This document shows, one piece after another, positions 18,259 through 27,599 of a DNA stretch of 64,000 nucleotides (the first letter of the stretch is position 1; the number at the start of each line of letters is the position of its first letter). Position numbers and translations under genes: made by a program. The stretch lies in NCBI GenBank assembly GCA_937926205.1, contig CALEYL010000070.1, forward strand, positions 62,001 through 126,000. Direction: 5' to 3'. Source of the stretch: an uncultured Saprospiraceae bacterium (GTDB lineage: Bacteria; Bacteroidota; Bacteroidia; Chitinophagales; Saprospiraceae). The notes below the pieces were generated by a model. The model was given only the letters and a program-made list of their open reading frames with translations. It was not told where the DNA came from and did not search any database.

Positions 18259-18903
18259 TCACAGCCCTAACTTCTTCATGTATTCTACACAAGTCCGTGC
18301 CTGTGCTTCCGCGAATAAATCCTGAATTTCATCGCTCATCAGCAAAGTGGCGTCGTCGAAATTGTCGAAAAAGAGATGCTCGACAAGAATGGCCGGCATT
18401 TTGGTATTTTTGATGACGTAAAAATTGGCTTCGCGGTCCGGATCGCCATCCGACTGATCGGGGCGCATGGAAATCTTGTCTCCCAACAATTCTTTTACAT
18501 TGTCCCACAACAGCGTAGCGACTTCGTCTGATTTGGTTTTGCCGGGTGTGGTGTAAACTTCAAAACCTCGGGCTCTGCCGCTCCCTGAAGCATTGGCATG
18601 ATTGGATATATAAAGGGTGTTTTTGTATTGTGCAAAGTACCAATTGGCCGTTTTAACGCGGTCTGCCAAAGTAGTATCTAAATATTCGTGAGCGACAATA
18701 ACATGAGGAATGTGCAGGTTTCTCAGCTTCTCAGATACACGGGTGGTAATGGCGCGGTTAAAAACGCCTTCAAAAAACCAGCTCCCTTTATGGAAAGTGC
18801 CTTTGCTGTGCTGGAATTGCTTGCTTGGCGCAGTGGTGTATTTTCCGGAAGGATCAATGGCGCCATGGCCAGGGTCTAACAATACGCAGAAGTCAGTCAT
18901 CAT
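18259..18903 (-). CDS. N-acetylmuramoyl-L-alanine amidase (Amidase_3)
   Basis: The 214-residue zinc amidase cleaves the amide bond between muramic acid and the stem peptide. It has LLDPGHGA (first zinc ligand), EGVFNRAI (zinc-binding Glu), SNHANAS (zinc-binding His) and VEHLFFDN (catalytic Glu). The frame opens at 18933, but the promoter places the transcription start near 18924, so translation must begin at one of the paired ATGs at 18903 or 18900. There is no signal peptide, which is unusual for a peptidoglycan enzyme; it may act after lysis, be exported another way, or process recycled material. Confidence 0.82.
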   Translation of the reverse strand: MMTDFCVLLDPGHGAIDPSGKYTTAPSKQFQHSKGTFHKGSWFFEGVFNRAITTRVSEKLRNLHIPHVIVAHEYLDTTLADRVKTANWYFAQYKNTLYISNHANASGSGRARGFEVYTTPGKTKSDEVATLLWDNVKELLGDKISMRPDQSDGDPDREANFYVIKNTKMPAILVEHLFFDNFDDATLLMSDEIQDLFAEAQARTCVEYMKKLGL

Positions 18904-18930
18904 AGAATGGATTTTATAGTGTGACAGATG

Positions 18931-18963
18931 CAAAGATATGCCGCAAACTATCTTTTTAGCAAA
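18931..18963 (-). promoter_or_regulatory. Promoter of the amidase gene
   Basis: On the minus strand TATCTTTG (18931-18938) is the -7 element and TTTG (18960-18963) lies 21 bases upstream as the -33 element. The -7 element overlaps the first codons of the longer open frame, which argues against the 18933 start. Confidence 0.65.
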
Positions 18964-18969
18964 ATATTT

Positions 18970-19486
18970 GCTTTTTTATAAAGGCATATTATATTTGTAT
19001 GGCAATGTCCCCTTTCTGTTAACTGGTCCTTACTTAAAGAAAATTGTCTATACCTAAACCTGCTAAAATGTAGCGGGTTTTGCCTCAAATTCGACCTTTG
19101 TTTTTTCTGAAAAAAAAAGCTGGTATTTGAGGAAACATCTGCCAAAATTTGCCGTAAGAATGGCGGTTAAGGTTTCCCCAAACCGCGAAGTAATGCATTT
19201 TGAATTCCACTGGCTTTGGGTGTTGGATGGCAGTTGTTCGTTTCGGTGAACCATTGACCATTGCTTATCTGATTTCAGTGAAAAGGTTTCCTCCCAATTT
19301 CACTTATTGATTCTTTAAATCTGAATGTTGGGCGCATTAAGCGCAATTGTTTCTGAGTATCGAGGCAACAATTACAGTATGCGGTGACCGCACCCATACT
19401 ATGGCTGCCTCTGGGAATGATGGTTTGGCATATATCATGAATATATATGGGAACTGACTATTTTCTATTCACTTAAATCATTGAAA
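18970..19486. other. Long leader region before the first giant T9SS gene
   Basis: About 500 bases without a supported gene. A small imperfect hairpin (AGTATGCGGTG and CACCCATACT, 19376-19400) is the only structure I noted. No perfect TAnnTTTG was found close to the ATG at 19487, so the promoter of the downstream gene is unresolved. Confidence 0.4.
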
Positions 19487-22400
19487 ATGAAGGCACTTTT
19501 CCAGTCAGCCATGATGGCTATCACACTGGTATTACTCGCCGCTAATGTTGCATGGGCACAACCCGCAAACGACGATTGTGCAAATGCTGTCACCCTGACA
19601 GTAGGAGCAACCTGTGTGACAACTAACGGTACCACCGTTCTTGCAACTCAATCTATCGCGGCAATAACCTGCGCAAACTTCACAGCAACTACAGCCCTCG
19701 ATGTTTGGTACCAGTTTGTCGCTACCGCTGCAAACTTGAATGTAACCGTCGTCGGAGGTGCCACCTTTGACGCGGTCGTCGACGTACGAAGCGGCGCCTG
19801 CAACGGCACCAACATCGCCTGTGCCGACGCATCGGTTTCCGGAGGGACGGAAACAGTAGCACTAACCGGCCTGAGTATTGGAACAACGTATTACGTTAGG
19901 GTCTACGATTTTTCAGGCACGGCTACTTTTACCATCTGTGTGTCGACGCCGCCTATGGCGCCGGCAAATGACAACTGTGCAGGCGCCATCGCTTTTGGAA
20001 CCATTCTCAATGACGGGAATTGCGTCAACGTAAACGTAAACACAGCCAACGCTACAGGGACGGCTGATGCCGTTTGCACTGGCACTGAGGACGACGATCT
20101 CTGGTACACCTTCACGACGCCAGCCGGTGTCACTTCGTTGTTGTACACCAATACAAACATTTCAGGCAACGGGGACCGGGTACTGCAAATTTACAGCGGT
20201 ACCTGCGCGGGTTTGACTTCCATTGGATGCTACGATACTGAATTCGGAACCATTACCGGCTTAACAGGAAGTACTACTTACTACCTGCGTGCTTACACCT
20301 GGAGCTCAGGCGTTACCTCCAACTTTACGCTGTGTCTGAAGACGCCGCCGCCGCCGCCTGCCAATGACAACTGTGCAGGCGCCTTTCCGGTTACAGTGAA
20401 TCCGGCGGGTTCCTGTGCCGCTCAAACGGCAGGCACAGTAGCCGGCTCTATAGCCTCTTTCGGCGCGCCTTCAGTTTGTACCGGTACTGCTGACGATGAT
20501 GTATGGTTCAGCTTTGTAGCAACCACAACTTCCGCATTAATTGCCCTAAACAATGTAACGGGCAGCACCACTGACCTGGTTCATCAGGTAGTCAGCGGCG
20601 CCTGTGGCAGCCAGGTTCAGGTAAGTTGCTCCGATCCTAACTCCAGCACGGTTACAGGTCTTGTAATTGGCCAAACTTACTACATCAGGGTATTTACCTG
20701 GACTTCCACGACGAACCAAACTTCTGCTTTTCATGTGTGCGTCAGCGAAGTGCCGCCGCCACCAGCCAACGATGCCTGTGCAGGCGCCACCCTCATCAGT
20801 GGCTGCCAGAGCATTGCGGGTACCACCCTTGGTGCAACCGGCGATGGCCTTACTTCCTCATGCACTGCTACTGTAAGTTCGACCTCACAAGGTGTCTGGT
20901 ACCGTTTTGTCGGTGACGGCAACCCGGTAGAGGTGAATACCTGTAGCCCGGGCACCAACTTTGATACCAAAATCCAGGTACTATCAGGCTCTTGCGGTAC
21001 CTTTACCTGCGTGGGCGGCAACGACGATTCGTCTCCAACTGACCCGGCTTGTGATCTGAGTGGTTTGAACCGTAAATCCAAAGTAAACTGGGTTTCCACG
21101 CTGGGTGTGACCTATTACATTTATGTTTATCCGTTTACTAACCCAGGCGGAAACTTCACGCTGAACCTGATCAGCGGCCCGCCTTGCATTGCGCCTGTTC
21201 CTATGTCGAGCAACGTGACGATCACCGGTGCTACCATCTCCTGGTCTGCGGTATCTGGCGCGACCAACTACACCTATTCCTTTGGTACAGCAGGCCACGT
21301 TTGCGGCACTGGATCTGTGAATACGGCCAGCACAACGATTAACCTGACCGGATTGATACCGAATACAACCTACACATTCTGCGTGCGTACCAACTGCTCC
21401 TGCGGCAGCAGCAGCTATGCAACAGTTGGCTTCACCACAGCCCCCCTTCCCAACGATAACTGCTCTGGCGCACAAACGATTACTTGTGGCAGCACTACAA
21501 ATGGCAGCACCGTAGGCGCAGCCTCAGATTCCGGAATCGGTTCCTGTGGCATCGGAAGCGGCGGCACCCCAGGGAATGGGGTTTGGTACAAACTCGTTGG
21601 CAACGGCGCTCAGGTTACGGCCAGCCTCTGCGGTTCGGCTTATGACACCAAATTGCACGTTTATACAGGAAGCTGCGGCAGTTTGACTTGCCTGGTGAGC
21701 AATGACGACAATGCCGCCGCTTGCGGTACTGGAAGCAACCGTTCGCAGGTCATCTTCAATGCCAGCGTTGGGACGGATTATTATATCCTGGTGAGTGGCT
21801 TCAGCAGCAATACCGGCGCCTTCAGCCTGAGCCTCACCTGCCTCTGCGGTCCGGCACTCGGCGCTCCGTGGACCACAACGAACATCGGCGCCAGCAACGG
21901 CAGTGCAATTGAAAACGTTTGCGACGGTACGATTGATGTGAAAGCAACCAACTACGGTTCGCCTATGAGCGATGTGCAGACCTATGCCTGGCAGACGATG
22001 TGTGGCGACGGTTTCATCAAAGCGAAACTGGAAAATGTTACCAACGGCGGTTGGGGCGGCCTCATGTTCCGCGAAAGCAATGCCGGCGGTTCGAAGAAGA
22101 TCGCGCTGCGCAGTCAGCTGACTTCCAGCGTTGTCCGCGACCTGCGTGCAACAACCAATGGATTTGCCCAGCAGCAGCAATTCCCGCGGCCCAATACGCC
22201 ACAGTGGCTGCGCCTGACACGCACGGGCAATGTCTTCCTCGGAGAGACTTCTATTGACGGTGTAAACTGGGATTTCACTTTTGCAACGACCCTGATTTTG
22301 CCAAGCTGCATCGAGGTAGGTCTGTTCGCACAGAGCATCAACGTAAATACAACGGTAACAGCGGTATTCAGCAACATCATGGGCGTCTCTACTACACCGC

Positions 22401-22711
22401 CTGTTCCTTTATTGGTGAATGGCGGCAACACCGGACAGGTAGAAACGCAGGAAGTGCTGAATCTATTCCCCAACCCGGCCAGCGATGAGATCAACGTGAA
22501 AATGGAGGCCTTCTATGGCAAAAATGTCACGATTGCTGTACAAAATCAATTGGGCCAGGTCATGATCCTGCGCGAAATTGACGACGTACAGGACGCTACC
22601 GAACGCATCGAACTGAACAACATGCCTTCCGGCATCTACACCCTGACCCTGCGCACTGCCGGACAGGCGCCGGTGAGCAGGCAGTTTATGGTCGGAAGCC
22701 AGAGGCCGTAA
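19487..22711 (+). CDS. Giant secreted multi-domain T9SS protein (paralogue 1)
   Basis: The protein has 1074 residues from ATG 19487. A signal peptide (1-25, ending VAWAQ) is followed by four modules of about 130-150 residues. Each opens with PANDDCA or PANDNCAGA and carries a DDxWY or DVWY motif, as in pre-peptidase (PPC-like) beta modules. Then come a fibronectin type III-like module (ATISWSAVSGATNYTY, NTTYTFCVRT), a further PNDNC module, and a 200-residue concanavalin-like domain (DGTIDVKATNYGSP, GGWGGLMFRE, WLRLTRTGN). The end is a T9SS type A sorting domain (LFPNPASDEINVKM, GIYTLTLRT). I infer a surface or secreted adhesin-like protein. Cysteines are frequent and conserved within the modules. 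Confidence 0.85.
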   Translation: MKALFQSAMMAITLVLLAANVAWAQPANDDCANAVTLTVGATCVTTNGTTVLATQSIAAITCANFTATTALDVWYQFVATAANLNVTVVGGATFDAVVDVRSGACNGTNIACADASVSGGTETVALTGLSIGTTYYVRVYDFSGTATFTICVSTPPMAPANDNCAGAIAFGTILNDGNCVNVNVNTANATGTADAVCTGTEDDDLWYTFTTPAGVTSLLYTNTNISGNGDRVLQIYSGTCAGLTSIGCYDTEFGTITGLTGSTTYYLRAYTWSSGVTSNFTLCLKTPPPPPANDNCAGAFPVTVNPAGSCAAQTAGTVAGSIASFGAPSVCTGTADDDVWFSFVATTTSALIALNNVTGSTTDLVHQVVSGACGSQVQVSCSDPNSSTVTGLVIGQTYYIRVFTWTSTTNQTSAFHVCVSEVPPPPANDACAGATLISGCQSIAGTTLGATGDGLTSSCTATVSSTSQGVWYRFVGDGNPVEVNTCSPGTNFDTKIQVLSGSCGTFTCVGGNDDSSPTDPACDLSGLNRKSKVNWVSTLGVTYYIYVYPFTNPGGNFTLNLISGPPCIAPVPMSSNVTITGATISWSAVSGATNYTYSFGTAGHVCGTGSVNTASTTINLTGLIPNTTYTFCVRTNCSCGSSSYATVGFTTAPLPNDNCSGAQTITCGSTTNGSTVGAASDSGIGSCGIGSGGTPGNGVWYKLVGNGAQVTASLCGSAYDTKLHVYTGSCGSLTCLVSNDDNAAACGTGSNRSQVIFNASVGTDYYILVSGFSSNTGAFSLSLTCLCGPALGAPWTTTNIGASNGSAIENVCDGTIDVKATNYGSPMSDVQTYAWQTMCGDGFIKAKLENVTNGGWGGLMFRESNAGGSKKIALRSQLTSSVVRDLRATTNGFAQQQQFPRPNTPQWLRLTRTGNVFLGETSIDGVNWDFTFATTLILPSCIEVGLFAQSINVNTTVTAVFSNIMGVSTTPPVPLLVNGGNTGQVETQEVLNLFPNPASDEINVKMEAFYGKNVTIAVQNQLGQVMILREIDDVQDATERIELNNMPSGIYTLTLRTAGQAPVSRQFMVGSQRP

Positions 22712-22714
22712 TTC

Positions 22715-22837
22715 GTGTCTGTCTTTAGGGGCCGATAGCTGCGTTATGCTCGGCCCCAAAATCGGTCGTTTACGCAAGTAAACTTCCGTTTTTGGGGCCT
22801 TCACAAGCCTTGCTCTCGAACCCTAAAGCTCAGACAC
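22715..22837. repeat. PE-1 palindromic element, copy A
   Basis: The element begins 4 bases after the stop codon. Outer inverted repeats of about 25 bases (GTGTCTGTCTTTAGGG at the left, CCCTAAAGCTCAGACAC at the right) enclose an inner stem GGCCCCAAAATCGG / CCGTTTTTGGGGCC. At the centre is a perfect hairpin GTTTAC-GCAA-GTAAAC. The copy is base-for-base identical to copy B at 26258 by eye. Confidence 0.85.
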
Positions 22838-22880
22838 GGACTAAAGAACAGATACTGATTACACGGAATGTTACGAATGA

Positions 22881-22920
22881 AAGGGGTGGTCGCAAGAGCG
22901 GCTGCCCCTTTTTGTTTTTA
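22881..22920 (+). terminator. Rho-independent terminator after paralogue 1
   Basis: A GC-rich stem (AAGGGGTGGTCGC ... GCGGCTGCCCCTT) is followed by a T-rich tract TTTTTGTTTTT. It lies downstream of PE-1 copy A and is duplicated after paralogue 2. The following spacer (22921-23266) holds nothing else that I can identify. Confidence 0.75.
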
Positions 22921-23266
22921 GGGAAGCTCAACTATATGTTAATTTTTTCATAAGAAAAATTACTCTTAGAGAAACATTCAGCGAACATCCACGTAAGTCT
23001 TATTACAGCATAAAATACTTCCCTTTTCCGATTTATGAAATTAATGTCCGCCGGGTTGGAAATTGAGCTTAGTCCTCGTTTTTTTGGAATACCGGAGCTC
23101 ACTTATACAAATTAAATGTGATTAACCTTACTTCCATTTTAAGGCGTCATTGGCATTACCAGCGTTCTCTTGCACTTATTGTTTAAAGCGTTTTCTGGTT
23201 CAATCTATACGATTAGACCTCAGATTTGGAATTGTCACTATTATCTGTTCATTCAAATATTTAAAA

Positions 23267-26254
23267 ATGAAGGCACTTCTTTACTCAACTTTTACCGCAC
23301 TGCTGACAGTGGTTTTCCTGTCGCAAGTACAGTTGGCATCGGCGCAGTGTACCGCTGATAGTTACGGGCTGTACCCCAGTACAAATTTTACACCTAACTG
23401 TAACGGGACCTCCCAGAATATAACTACCCTTGCCTGGGCCGGAGAATATTCCAGGGTCAACGTCGTATCAGGGAACAGTTATACTTTTAGCAGTTCAATT
23501 GGGTCTGATTACATCACGATTGTCAATGATGCCAACTCAGTCAATGTGGCTTTTGGCACCACTCCTGTAGTATGGACGGCTACCTTCAGTGGTGTAGTTC
23601 GCTTCTGGACACATACTTCTGCTGCCTGCGGCTCAAGCCAAGTCTTTAGAGAAAGAAACGTAGCCTGCGTCAGCGTGCCATCAGGTGATTGCAACAATAC
23701 AACCTCCTTTGGATCAGCTACAATCGCTACGAATGGTACTGTTGTTCAAATTACCAGCTGCTCTTATGCAGGCGAGTACTCCACTATTTCTGGCGCCGTG
23801 GCCGGTCAGACGCTGCGATTTACCTCTTCAATAGCAGGAGACATCGTCACCATTCGCAGCGGCTCAGCGTCAGGACCTGTGTTGGGCTCTGGCCCCTTGC
23901 CATTTACTTTGTCCAATACCTATACAGGTACCTTGTATGCACACTGGAACCTGCCGGGTTGTGGGAATCAAAGCGTTTGCCGTGTCACTACGGTGCAGTG
24001 TACTTCATGTTCGGCGCCAAGTGCTTGTACCAACACCTCACAATATGGCTCGGGTACGCTCCTTATAAATGGCAGCGTTCTTACGTTTTCCTGCGTTTAT
24101 GCAGGCGATTACTCCGTTATATCCGGCGCAGTAGCTGGACAGACGCTGCGATTTACCTCTACAAGAGAAGGAGACATCGTCACCATTCGCAGCGGCTCGT
24201 CATCAGGCCCTGTGTTGGGCTTTGGCCCCTTGCCATTTACTTTGTCCAATACCTATACGGGCACCTTGTATGCACACTGGAACCTGCCAGGTTGTGGGAA
24301 TCAAAACGTTTGCCGTAACACTACGGTGCAGTGTACTTCATGTTCGGCGCCGCCAGTTGGCCCAAATGACAACTGCGCCAATGCGACGCCAATCGCCTGC
24401 GGCGGCACTGCCAGCGGCTATACAGGAGGCGCCAATACCGACGGCCCCGGAAGTAGCTGTACAGGTGCCTCAGTCGGTCCGGACGTCTGGTACACCATTG
24501 TCGGCAATGGCGGCAACATTACAGCCAGCCTTTGCGGCTCAGACTACGACACCAAAATAGAAATTTATACCGGTTCTTGCGGAAGCCTTAGTTGCGTAGT
24601 TGACAACGATGATTTTTGCGGTTTACAATCGCAGGTCAATTGGGCCTCTGCCAACGGGGTTACGTATTACATTCGGGTACATGGTTTTTCCGGAGCATCA
24701 GGCGCCTATACCCTGAATGTTACCTGTAGCACACCAGCTTGTAGCCCTCCGGGCACGCCTTCGGCATCCACGACTCCTACTTCCGCTACAGTGAGCTGGG
24801 CAGCAGCAGCCGGCGCTACCAGCTACGACTACTCTTACGGCACAGCCGGTCATGTTTGCGGTACCGGTGCAGTCAATACAGCTGCTACCAGCGTAAACCT
24901 GAGCAGCCTCATGCCGAATACAACCTATACTTTCTGCGTGCGCACCAGCACTTGTGGTGGCGGCACGCCAAGCAGCTATGTCAGCGGCACCTTTACAACG
25001 CCTCCTGCAGCCCCGGGTAACGACAATTGTGCAAACGCCATCACGGTCACCTGCAGCAGCACCACCAATGGCACCACCGTAGGCGCTACCTCTGATGCAG
25101 GCTTAGGCTCTTGTGGCGCCGGCGGCACGCCTGGTAATGGCGTTTGGTACAAATTCACAGGCAATGGCTCACAGGCAACCATCAGCCTCTGCGGCTCTTC
25201 TTACGACACCAAACTCCACGTTTACGGCGGCACTTGCGGCAGCCTCAGCTGTGTGGCCAGCAACGACAATTTCTGCGGTTCACAATCGCAGGTGGCCTTC
25301 AATGCGGCGGCGGGGACAACCTACTACATTCTGGTCAGTGGTTCCGGCACCATTACCGGAACTTTCGCGATGAACATCACCTGCCTCTGCGGCCCGGCAC
25401 TCGGTGCTCCGTGGACCACAACGAACATCGGCGCCAGCAACGGCGGTGCGATTGAAAACGTTTGCGACGGTACGATTGATGTGAGTGCGACCAACTATGG
25501 TTCGCCTATGAGCGATGTGCAGACTTACGCATGGCAGACGATGTGCGGCAACGGTTACATCAAAGCGAAATTGGAAAATGTCACCAATGGCGGCTGGGGC
25601 GGCATCATGTTCCGCGAAAATAATGCCGGCGGTTCTAAAAAGATCGCACTGCGCAGCCAGTTAACTTCCAGCGTTGTCCGCGACCTGCGTGCAACAACCA
25701 ATGGATTTGCCCAGCAGCAGCAATTCCCGCGGCCCAATACGCCACAGTGGCTGCGTCTGACACGCAACGGCAATGTTTTCCTCGGAGAGACTTCTATTGA
25801 CGGTGTAAACTGGGATTTCACTTTCACGACAACGCTGGTTTTACCCAACTGCATCGAAGTAGGTCTGTTCGCTCAGAGCATTAACGTGAATACAACGACA
25901 ACAGCAGTATTTAGCAACATCATGGGCATCTCTACTACACCGCCTGTTCCTACATTGGCGAATGGCGGCAACACCGGACAGGTAGAAACTCAGGAAGTGC
26001 TCAGCCTCTTCCCCAACCCGGCCAGAGATGAGATCAACGTGAAAATGGAGGCCTTTTACGGCAAAAATATCACCATTGCTGTGCAAAACCAACTGGGCCA
26101 GGTCATGATCCTGCGCGAAATTGACGACGTACAGGACGCTACCGAACGCATCGAACTGAACAACATGCCTTCCGGCATCTACACCCTGACCCTGCGCACT
26201 GCCGGACAGGCGCCGGTGAGCAGGCAGTTTATGGTCGGAAGCCAGAGGCCGTAA
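23267..26254 (+). CDS. Giant secreted multi-domain T9SS protein (paralogue 2)
   Basis: From ATG 23267 the protein has 995 residues; the longer frame from 23150 adds a sequence unlike a signal peptide. A signal peptide (MKALLYSTFTALL ... ASAQ) is followed by three cysteine-containing modules of about 110 residues. The second and third of these (about 23690-24350) are nearly identical to each other (GQTLRFTS, GDIVTIRSGS, LYAHWNLPGCGNQ). Then come a PNDNC module, a fibronectin type III-like module, another GNDNC module, and the same concanavalin-like and T9SS sorting domains as paralogue 1. From about base 25380 to the stop the two genes are nearly identical. The start MKAL, preceded by TTTAAAA, resembles the leader of paralogue 1. 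Confidence 0.85.
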   Translation: MKALLYSTFTALLTVVFLSQVQLASAQCTADSYGLYPSTNFTPNCNGTSQNITTLAWAGEYSRVNVVSGNSYTFSSSIGSDYITIVNDANSVNVAFGTTPVVWTATFSGVVRFWTHTSAACGSSQVFRERNVACVSVPSGDCNNTTSFGSATIATNGTVVQITSCSYAGEYSTISGAVAGQTLRFTSSIAGDIVTIRSGSASGPVLGSGPLPFTLSNTYTGTLYAHWNLPGCGNQSVCRVTTVQCTSCSAPSACTNTSQYGSGTLLINGSVLTFSCVYAGDYSVISGAVAGQTLRFTSTREGDIVTIRSGSSSGPVLGFGPLPFTLSNTYTGTLYAHWNLPGCGNQNVCRNTTVQCTSCSAPPVGPNDNCANATPIACGGTASGYTGGANTDGPGSSCTGASVGPDVWYTIVGNGGNITASLCGSDYDTKIEIYTGSCGSLSCVVDNDDFCGLQSQVNWASANGVTYYIRVHGFSGASGAYTLNVTCSTPACSPPGTPSASTTPTSATVSWAAAAGATSYDYSYGTAGHVCGTGAVNTAATSVNLSSLMPNTTYTFCVRTSTCGGGTPSSYVSGTFTTPPAAPGNDNCANAITVTCSSTTNGTTVGATSDAGLGSCGAGGTPGNGVWYKFTGNGSQATISLCGSSYDTKLHVYGGTCGSLSCVASNDNFCGSQSQVAFNAAAGTTYYILVSGSGTITGTFAMNITCLCGPALGAPWTTTNIGASNGGAIENVCDGTIDVSATNYGSPMSDVQTYAWQTMCGNGYIKAKLENVTNGGWGGIMFRENNAGGSKKIALRSQLTSSVVRDLRATTNGFAQQQQFPRPNTPQWLRLTRNGNVFLGETSIDGVNWDFTFTTTLVLPNCIEVGLFAQSINVNTTTTAVFSNIMGISTTPPVPTLANGGNTGQVETQEVLSLFPNPARDEINVKMEAFYGKNITIAVQNQLGQVMILREIDDVQDATERIELNNMPSGIYTLTLRTAGQAPVSRQFMVGSQRP

Positions 26255-26257
26255 TTC

Positions 26258-26380
26258 GTGTCTGTCTTTAGGGGCCGATAGCTGCGTTATGCTCGGCCCC
26301 AAAATCGGTCGTTTACGCAAGTAAACTTCCGTTTTTGGGGCCTTCACAAGCCTTGCTCTCGAACCCTAAAGCTCAGACAC
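26258..26380. repeat. PE-1 palindromic element, copy B
   Basis: This is identical to copy A by eye and again begins 4 bases after the stop codon. It was probably duplicated together with the 3' end of the T9SS gene rather than inserted independently. Confidence 0.85.
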
Positions 26381-26422
26381 GGACTAAAGAACAGATACTG
26401 ATTACACGGAATGTTACGAATG

Positions 26423-26464
26423 AAAGGGGTGGTCGCAAGAGCGGCTGCCCCTTTTTGTTTTTGG
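26423..26464 (+). terminator. Rho-independent terminator after paralogue 2
   Basis: Same stem and T-tract as at 22881. Sequence identity with the upstream copy ends just after the T-tract, marking the right edge of the duplicated block. Confidence 0.75.
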
Positions 26465-26665
26465 GGCATAAGTTTCTTTACCCAGCAAATCATGGACTAA
26501 GTTGTTCCGCTGCTTCAGGAGTTTTTTTAGTCTACAAAAAACCATACGAGTCCCAAAGAGGACAATACCCCGCCATCTTTACGCAATACGGAACTCAACC
26601 TGAAATTGCACACTTCGTCGCCAGTCCGATAACCTTTCCATAATACAGGTCTTGCAAAATCCGTT

Positions 26666-26673
26666 TACCTTTG
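26666..26673 (+). promoter_or_regulatory. -7 element of the FKBP lipoprotein gene
   Basis: TACCTTTG matches TAnnTTTG, 35 bases before the ATG at 26708. A -33 TTG at the proper spacing is not evident. Confidence 0.45.
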
Positions 26674-26707
26674 CGCCGTTCATTCATAAATTCAAACCTG
26701 ACAAAAC

Positions 26708-27169
26708 ATGACACGTTTTTTCCTTTTTTGCCTGATGGCGGGTTCTGTAATGCTGACTCCGGGCTGTAAAGACGAAGACCAGGATGAAATAGACCGGGCT
26801 GCCATTCTGAAGTACATTGACGAAAACAACCTGACGGCAACCGAACACGAGTCGGGCATTTTCTACAACATTGAAACGCCGGGCACTGGTGGAAGCCCCA
26901 CGCTCAGCTCTACAATTGAAGTCAATTACAAGGGCTATTTTACAGATAAAGTGGTTTTCGACGAAGGACACCTTCCTACGGCAACTTCAGGCCCAATCAC
27001 CTTACTTCAGCTGATCGAAGGCTGGCAAATTGCCATTCCCTTGCTTCAAAAAGGTGGTAAAGGGACTTTTCTGATTCCTTCCAGACTGGCTTATGGCAGC
27101 AATCCGCCTCCGGGTATTCCGAAGAATGCGGTGATGATATTTGAAATCGAGTTAATTGATTTCAATTAA
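26708..27169 (+). CDS. FKBP-type peptidyl-prolyl isomerase lipoprotein
   Basis: The 153-residue product has a lipoprotein signal (MTRFFLFCLMAGSVMLTPGC, Cys20 as lipidation site) and a single FKBP domain (about 65-152). Core motifs are VNYKGYFTDKVVFDE, LIEGWQIAIPLLQKGGKGTFLIPSRLAYG and the final FEIELIDFN. The spacing is normal for an FKBP, though TDKVVFDEG replaces the usual DGTVFDSS-type loop. It probably assists folding of periplasmic or outer-membrane proteins. The stop codon abuts PE-1 copy C. Confidence 0.88.
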   Translation: MTRFFLFCLMAGSVMLTPGCKDEDQDEIDRAAILKYIDENNLTATEHESGIFYNIETPGTGGSPTLSSTIEVNYKGYFTDKVVFDEGHLPTATSGPITLLQLIEGWQIAIPLLQKGGKGTFLIPSRLAYGSNPPPGIPKNAVMIFEIELIDFN

Positions 27170-27170
27170 T

Positions 27171-27330
27171 GTCTGTCTTTACCTGCCGGCCGGTAGGCGG
27201 GGAGTCCGATAGCTGCGTTATGCTCGGCCCCAAAATCGGTCATTTATACAAATAAAATCCCGTTTTTGGGGCCTTCGCAAGCCTTGCTCTCGAACCCCCT
27301 GCCTGCGGTAGGCAGGTAAAGATCAGACAC
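27171..27330. repeat. PE-1 palindromic element, copy C (expanded)
   Basis: This copy starts directly after the FKBP stop codon. It keeps the outer ends (GTCTGTCTTTA, GATCAGACAC), the inner GGCCCCAAAATCGG/TTTTTGGGGCC stem and GCCTTGCTCTCGAACCC. Each outer arm carries an extra GC-rich insert (CCTGCCGGCCGGTAGGCGG at left, GCCTGCGGTAGGCAGGT at right). The central hairpin has diverged to ATTTATACAAATAAAAT. It is clearly diverged from A and B. Confidence 0.75.
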
Positions 27331-27360
27331 AACTGAATGGACAGACGCTACTCAGTCTGC

Positions 27361-27460
27361 CTTAAAATCGGTCACATACAAAGAAAATTTCGTTTTTGGG
27401 GGCTTCGCATGCCTTGCTCTCGACCCCCCTGACTGCCGATAGGTATAGTTAAAGAACAGA
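27361..27460. repeat. PE-1 degenerate copy D
   Basis: The AAAATCGGTC, CGTTTTTGGGGGCTTCGCA and GCCTTGCTCTCGACCCCCCTG parts of PE-1 are recognisable, but the left outer arm is missing. A further faint piece lies at 27540-27577 (TGATAACCGCGTTACG and CCAAAAACAGTC). The 27331-27599 spacer therefore contains only repeat debris. Confidence 0.55.
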
Positions 27461-27599
27461 CCTGGGCTTAAGGACAGAAAAACTACTCAGCGGCCTCAGC
27501 GTGCCCTCCGCGTACTTTGCGGGACACCTTAGCAAAGCCTGATAACCGCGTTACGTTTAGCTCCAAAAACAGTCTATAAGACAAACAATTCGTATTCCC

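Noticed and set aside
22811..22830. A tRNA T-arm-like motif (GGTTCGAGAGC on the minus strand) within PE-1
   Set aside because: No acceptor stem, D-arm or anticodon arm can be folded around it; it is part of the palindrome.
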